This document shows, piece by piece, positions 29,011 to 33,320 of a stretch of 33,320 nucleotides of DNA. Origin of the DNA: Chara braunii (Eukaryota > Streptophyta > Charophyceae > Charales > Characeae); contig BFEA01000008.1 in NCBI GenBank assembly GCA_003427395.1, positions 5,612,996-5,646,315 on the forward strand, given 5' to 3'. Both the position numbers and the translations under genes were made by a program. The notes under the pieces were generated by a model. That model saw only the letters and a program-made list of their open reading frames with translations. It ran no database searches and was not told the origin of the DNA. Every line of letters begins with the position of its first letter. The first letter of the stretch is position 1.

Positions 29011-30832
29011 CTATGTTCTATGTTTGTGTGTCTGTGTTACGTTTGCATCCACCGAGCGGCATATTGCATGAGCCATCCGACCTGCAGAGCCCATAACATT
29101 TCTGCTAAGAACAATGAGGGGGCCAGAAGATTCAGTAGTGAGTTGTTGAGCTTGCCCTGGGGCCTTGCTGGATCATGAATTTGCTAGGGTATTGGAGTTG
29201 GATGTTGATTAGTTTTCTGAACGTAAAGAGAGTGACCATCTTCCTCTTCTTGCCAGCAAACTTGTAGTCAAGGGGATCATAGCGTGGTCACATCCCGCTT
29301 AAGAGAAACCCCTGAGCTCACTAAACTCAAGTTGTTCCCACTAAATTACATGTGGTGTAATGAAGGCCCCCTCGGCAAATGTCCCCCTGTACCTCTCTGA
29401 CAGGGCTGAGATTTATGAATCCTTCTTGCTCAGGAGATAATGCCCAAGTTCAACCATTCAGCCTGAGAGTCTTGAGGTCTAAAGTGTGTAGTTCATAGTC
29501 ACGGAAGTGACGGAACTCTTCTTTTTCCACTTTGTTTTGCCCTTCTTCTGTGCTTTTAAAGTTTAATTTGTCTTTCCGCATTTAGTTTCGCTTTCGCACG
29601 TTGAGTTTCTCTCTCCGGCGTCTCCGCTTTTGATTTGCCTTCGGCGCTTTTCATTTGTCTTCTTCTTTTTGCTTTCATTTTGCCTCACCGCATTCGATTT
29701 GTATTTCCGGTTTCGGTTATGCGTACTTTTATTGGTGACTGAGGAAATGCTGCCAGTTGGCAGCACCAGGAATGAAGTATTGAATCCTATAATGAATCCT
29801 ATTGATCCGTGTCAATGTGACTCCTAGCGTTGTTTCATCTTTTTGTGTGATGATTTGCCTCGCGACTCGGGCCCCATCTCTCATCGCACCGCTGGACTGC
29901 TACCCCATATGCTGCCAGAGTTACTGCACAATGCACATCCTTCTCCCATCTCTGGAGCCATCTTTGCAACCTGAGTCGACGCTGCTTATGCCACATCAGC
30001 CCCTGTGCAAACCGGCACCATTGGTGGATTGTTGCTTCCCCAACCACAAGTTCAGCAAGTGGCTTCGCCATTGCACGTGACTGATGCGGACCCCACAACC
30101 AGACTCTGCAAGCACTCATTCCGAAGGCCATCGCCTGCGAGTCATTGGCACGGTGTTTCGTTTCCCTTCTTCTTCGTTCTTCTTCTTCTTTCTTTTAAAA
30201 GATGGTTGCCCCTAATGTTATTGTATCCATCCGATTCGGCTGGATTTGAACCAGTGATCTGTTGATTAACTGCCACATGGGCCGGGTGTTGCCAGTGTGT
30301 TTCTGTCCTGCTGCGATTCGGCAACCTGTCACAAATTGATTGCCAAATTGGCAAATTGTCTTTTTTTCTTCTTCTTTTTCCTTCTTCTTTTTTCTTCTTT
30401 CAATGATCACATCATCACAACTTATCACACAGATCAGTTGCAAATTCAGCCCACTTCATTGCAAGTTATTCCATCTCTACGCCACTTTGGGCCTCACTGC
30501 ACTACAGTCTCTCCAAATGTGCAAAATGAGAATGAATCTTCCGCCAGACCGTGGAAAGATACACCGCCATATTTTTTTTGTGCATGTGGAGAGTCGTGCA
30601 GCGAGGCCCTTCCTTTCTGTCTACAACTTGTGTCAAGTCACGAGGGCATTCCGGAATATACATGGAGTTGTGGAATCGAAGGCCCAAAGGGTATATACAG
30701 TGGGATGCTAATTTTGGAGCTTCAGCAGACAGACTAAGATCTGAATTGGGGTTATAAATTGGGGGTATATGAGAAGTGTAAGGGGTAAGGGAGCAACCTG
30801 AGTGTACAATTGCGCACAGACAGACTCTTTCA
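29011..30832. other. Non-coding stretch, nothing firmly recognised
   Basis: No coherent protein, RNA or repeat is seen. A T-rich part with TTTCG/TTGCCT words lies at 29520-29720 and TTC-rich tracts at 30165-30195 and 30361-30400. GGATTTGAACC (30242-30252; reverse GGTTCAAATCC) matches a pol III B box on the - strand, but no tRNA can be folded around it. Confidence 0.5.
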
Positions 30833-31030
30833 ACCACAATTACCTCCGAGCCTTCTTTTGCCGAGGCCGAAAAGAACTGTGCGCCAAGCTTTGCCAGAGT
30901 ACCAGCACGGCGTTTCCTTCCCCCCCCCTCTCCTCCACTCCTCCCCTTTTGGCTGGTCCCGCCGGCCATTGTGGTCCAGTAAAGTGTTACATTCTCGATT
31001 CTCAATGTTGCCGGGGAAAGGTAGTGGTGG
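30833..31030 (-). mobile_element. MITE M6, old copy
   Basis: Left end ACCACAATTACCTCCGAGCC and right end GGTAGTGGTGG are degenerate versions of the M1 terminus, with TTCA and TTAA outside. The interior (GCGCCAAGCTTTGCC, TTTTGGCTGG, GGCCATTGTGGTCC) matches that of M5 (GCGCGCCAAGTTTTGCC, TTTTGGCTGG, AGCCATTGAGGTCC). Substitutions throughout suggest an old insertion. Confidence 0.65.
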
Positions 31031-31034
31031 TTAA

Positions 31035-31684
31035 GCAGCGAAAGCTATGGACGAGGTGCCACTCAAGCGGTTCTCGGTGTCCGCACCTGCAAAGTAAAGG
31101 GGGGAAAATGCAGGGAGCGGTCCGTCTCAAGAGAATACTGATCTCTGGTTGGTGATACTACTGATCTGACGGTCCTTCAAGGACTGAAGAGATGACACTA
31201 TCCCCATTTTGTTCATTGTATGTATCAAAACAGATTTGTATTCCAAGGGACTCTGGGCCCGCTTTCCGGCAGGTGACGCTCCCCACCAATAGACTGGAGC
31301 CATCTTCGGGGTAGATAGGAGTGTATGCTCATATCATCACTCCTATCTGTCCGTAGGTTCGTTGAGGGGAAAGGAACATGTGCAATCACATCCTGTGATC
31401 CACAAAGCAATGATCCTTTCCCTTTATTTTTTTCAATCCATGGCCTTATGGTGCTGGCTCCTTTTATTCCGGGGAGCGGTAGTCTGGTTCCTTGTACACC
31501 AGCAAGTCAAAATTTCTACATTGAATGAAGCTCTCAATGTTTTTTTTCCCCCTTTAAAAAGGGCAATGGCCTTGAGATATCATCTTTTTGAGCTGACCGG
31601 CCCTATGTAAATTCAGAAATATTTCCAGTCATCTGATTCCATTCAAATTAGAACTCGGGTCTGTATTTCAACAGTTCATGGGTG
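31035..31684. other. Non-coding stretch, nothing recognised
   Basis: No frame, RNA or repeat that I can support. It runs up to the hairpin at 31685. Confidence 0.45.
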
Positions 31685-31821
31685 TACCAACTGAGAGCAA
31701 CCTTCTTCCCCCGAATACAACGTAAGGTCATTGTAGCTGCATTTGAGGCATCTTTCAGTCTAGATACAGCTAGAATGACCGTACGTTGTATTCGGGGGAA
31801 GAAGTTAGGCCAGTTGGTGAT
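31685..31821. repeat. Near-perfect hairpin, about 31-bp core stem
   Basis: CTTCTTCCCCCGAATACAAC and the next 11 bases (31702-31732) are the reverse complement of 31774-31804 with one mismatch. Pairing continues imperfectly outwards (ACCAACTG near 31687, CAGTTGGT near 31812). The 41-base loop has its own short pairing (TAGCTG and CAGCTA). It could be a small foldback element or a microRNA-like precursor; the sequence alone does not decide. Confidence 0.75.
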
Positions 31822-32005
31822 GCTTCGTTCTGTTAAACGGGGGGTGTGAGCCTCTGTTGTCTGGCATGCCCTGCTGCCCGGCGCTAAAAGGAAGAACCAG
31901 TGTGGGTGTGAAATTGCCAGGTGCCGCACGCCTTTTCCATCCTGTAGGCCCGATCCGCGATTGCAGGTCAACCCCCTGCCTGGGAAAAACTGACTGGTGG
32001 TGTAA
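31822..32005. other. Short non-coding spacer
   Basis: Nothing recognised between the hairpin and MITE M4. Confidence 0.4.
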
Positions 32006-32199
32006 AGCACTAGTACCTCCGCCAGTGTTGGGAAATTAGGGAAAACACCTGTTCTCAAAGAGTTTGGAGGCTGGGCCCGACGACAAATGCCATTGATAAA
32101 TCTCATCTGCGGCCATCGTTTTTCGTTTCGGGCCTCCTAAAAAGTAGGAGGCCCACCCGAGGCCCGCTATTTTCCCACTCGGCAAAGGTACTAGTGGTT
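32006..32199. mobile_element. MITE M4, same ends but a different interior
   Basis: Left AGCACTAGTACCTCCGCC pairs with right GGCAAAGGTACTAGTGGTT read in reverse. The right flank is TTAA (32200-32203) and the left flank GTAA (32002-32005). The interior is unlike M1 and M5 and contains GGGCCTCCT, a 7-base loop and AGGAGGCCC (about 32132-32156). It is probably a subfamily with exchanged inner sequence. Confidence 0.6.
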
Positions 32200-32393
32200 T
32201 TAAGGCCAAAAGGACCCCTGAACAGCATCGATTGTTCCCTCTGATGGACGATTGAGCGTCAGGTTGGCTTTTCCCTTGCCAAATTCCTCCAGCCGCGCCT
32301 TTCAGATTGACTTAAAAGTAAGAGAAAATCTAGGTGGAGAGGCATTGGTGGAAGTGCCTCCACGACGACCTCCTCCTTATGGCGCTGACAGCC

Positions 32394-32740
32394 TGGATAT
32401 AACAGCGATTTCTTCAAAATGGACATTTTATATTTCTTTATCGAAAATGAAGTCAAAAAATCATGAAATTGAGGGTACGGTTCTCAAAACGCCCGACGCC
32501 CCCTCGGTGTATCTGGACGTAACTGAAGTCCATATACATCCAACCGTCTGGACTCTGGCGTTTTCCAGCCTGGATGTATATGGACTTTACACAAAGTCCG
32601 GGTACATCGAAGGGGTAGGGCATTTTCAAAACGCCGTACTCTCAATTTCATGATTTTTTTGCCAAAAGAAGAGATTTCAGTTCCGTTCAAAATATATAAA
32701 ATATCTGTTTTCAGTCCTTTGACGAAGTCGCTATATGTTG
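32394..32740. repeat. Foldback element, two arms of about 150 bp
   Basis: TCCATATACATCCA (32529-32542) and its complement TGGATGTATATGGA (32571-32584) border a 28-base loop. Outwards, AATCATGAAATTGAG (about 32459) and CTCAATTTCATGATT (about 32641) pair, and weaker pairing reaches ATAACAGCGA (about 32398) with TCGCTATAT (about 32729). Each arm read towards the loop gives related short peptides (EVHIHP on +, KVHIHP on -) simply because the arms are inverted copies. No transposase is present. Confidence 0.8.
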
Positions 32741-33042
32741 CCATTATTTCTGTAGAAGATTCAAGGAGGGCTCATTGGAGTGTTGTGCACGTTGGCATGC
32801 TTGATCTCCTGCCGATCCGGGGAATCGTCAAGGTCCTGTGATGGTCGCTCTTCGCTCTCCGCTGACTAGCTCATTGCAAGAGCTGCCCAACTTTTGTTTG
32901 ACTTCTATGCGTGGTGATATGAGCCCAGTCCAGGTTGTGGCACCCTGCTCAGCTTCTGCTCAGCTTCTCCAGGCAGGTTGGACTTGCCTTTTTCTTCTGC
33001 ATTTGACACGGTGACCCTATTTTTCCCCCATTTCCTACTTAA
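32741..33042. other. Non-coding spacer
   Basis: Nothing recognised between the foldback element and MITE M5. Confidence 0.4.
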
Positions 33043-33240
33043 ACCACCAGTACTTGGCCCAGCTATCGATACCGAGCCGACCGACCCCCTGCGCGCCAAG
33101 TTTTGCCGAACCGCCAGGATGTCGTTTCAAATTTGTTTTGGCTGGCGCTTCCAGCCATTGAGGTCCGGTACCCCGAAGCCCTGCAGGTGCGGCGCGTTAA
33201 CGGGGAAACGCCACGGCCGATAGCTGGGACCAGTAATTAC
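33043..33240 (-). mobile_element. MITE M5, opposite orientation to M1
   Basis: Left end ACCACCAGTACTTGGCCCAG with TTAA outside (33039-33042). The right end, CGATAGCTGGGACCAGTAAT, is damaged in its last bases. The reverse complement aligns with M1 over the CCGTTAACG(C)GCCGC core, GGGCTTCGG and CTTGGCRCGCAGGGGG. Identity is moderate by eye, so this is an older copy. Confidence 0.75.
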
Positions 33241-33298
33241 GTTTATGCGAGTCTGCCCATTTCAGTCAATGCCGTTTATTGAACTTCATTCCTTCCGC

Positions 33299-33320
33299 TT
33301 TTTTTTTTTTTTTTTTTTTT
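33299..33320. repeat. Poly(T) at the window edge
   Basis: 22 T to the last base; it may continue outside the window. Confidence 0.95.

Noticed and set aside
28653-29178. Open frames over the (GA)n and GACA repeats
   Set aside because: Composition is entirely explained by di- and tetranucleotide repeats.
30220-30300. Possible tRNA on the - strand around GGTTCAAATCC
   Set aside because: A T-arm-like element is present, but acceptor and anticodon stems do not pair.
32252-32653. A 133-codon frame as a host gene
   Set aside because: Much of it lies in one arm and the loop of the foldback; the rest has no recognisable domain.

Overview
This looks like intergenic, repeat-filled nuclear DNA of a eukaryote with a large genome. 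I see no convincing single-copy host gene. Instead there are long (TC/GA)n, (CA)n and (CAA)n microsatellites, many A and T runs, an assembly gap of N, and nested decaying transposable elements. The translated repeats (a Harbinger-type transposase, a Ty3-type pol, a Penelope-type element with a leading GIY-YIG nuclease, and a CCHC/coiled-coil protein) resemble what I remember of streptophyte green algae such as Chara. That taxonomic guess rests on memory and is not tested.

Layout. 1-900: microsatellites. 900-5000: a probable PIF/Harbinger-type element with an unknown-function reading frame on + (900-2453) and a convergent DDE transposase on - (3529-4978), both broken. 5000-6800: non-coding with small tandem repeats. 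6817-8660, 13419-14731 and 14799-20657: three pieces of one reverse-transcriptase element ('family 1'), lying head to tail and joined through (CAA)n or (CA)n tracts. The longest copy reads RT, then a Pro/Ser linker, a Josephin-like cysteine protease, four RING-like zinc modules and a 3' UTR. 8661-10742: one Ty3/gypsy pol split into two inverted halves. 18857-20561: a foldback TTAA element with a palindromic minisatellite, inserted in the 3' UTR of family 1. 20740-28761: a Penelope-like element on - (ORF1, CCHC + SAP-like, GIY-YIG, linker, RT) with pseudo-LTRs, lying inside a (GA)n tract. 28762-33320: GACA-type repeats, then non-coding DNA with three more short TTAA elements and two hairpin or foldback structures.

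How the parts relate. The two RT elements behave alike: each is found in head-to-tail, 5'-truncated copies, and almost every junction is a microsatellite. A family of TTAA-flanked MITEs has inserted into the family 1 copies, which gives a relative order of events (family 1 copies first, MITEs later). The most interesting item is family 1, which places ubiquitin-system-like domains (a Josephin-like deubiquitinase and a RING array) downstream of a reverse transcriptase.
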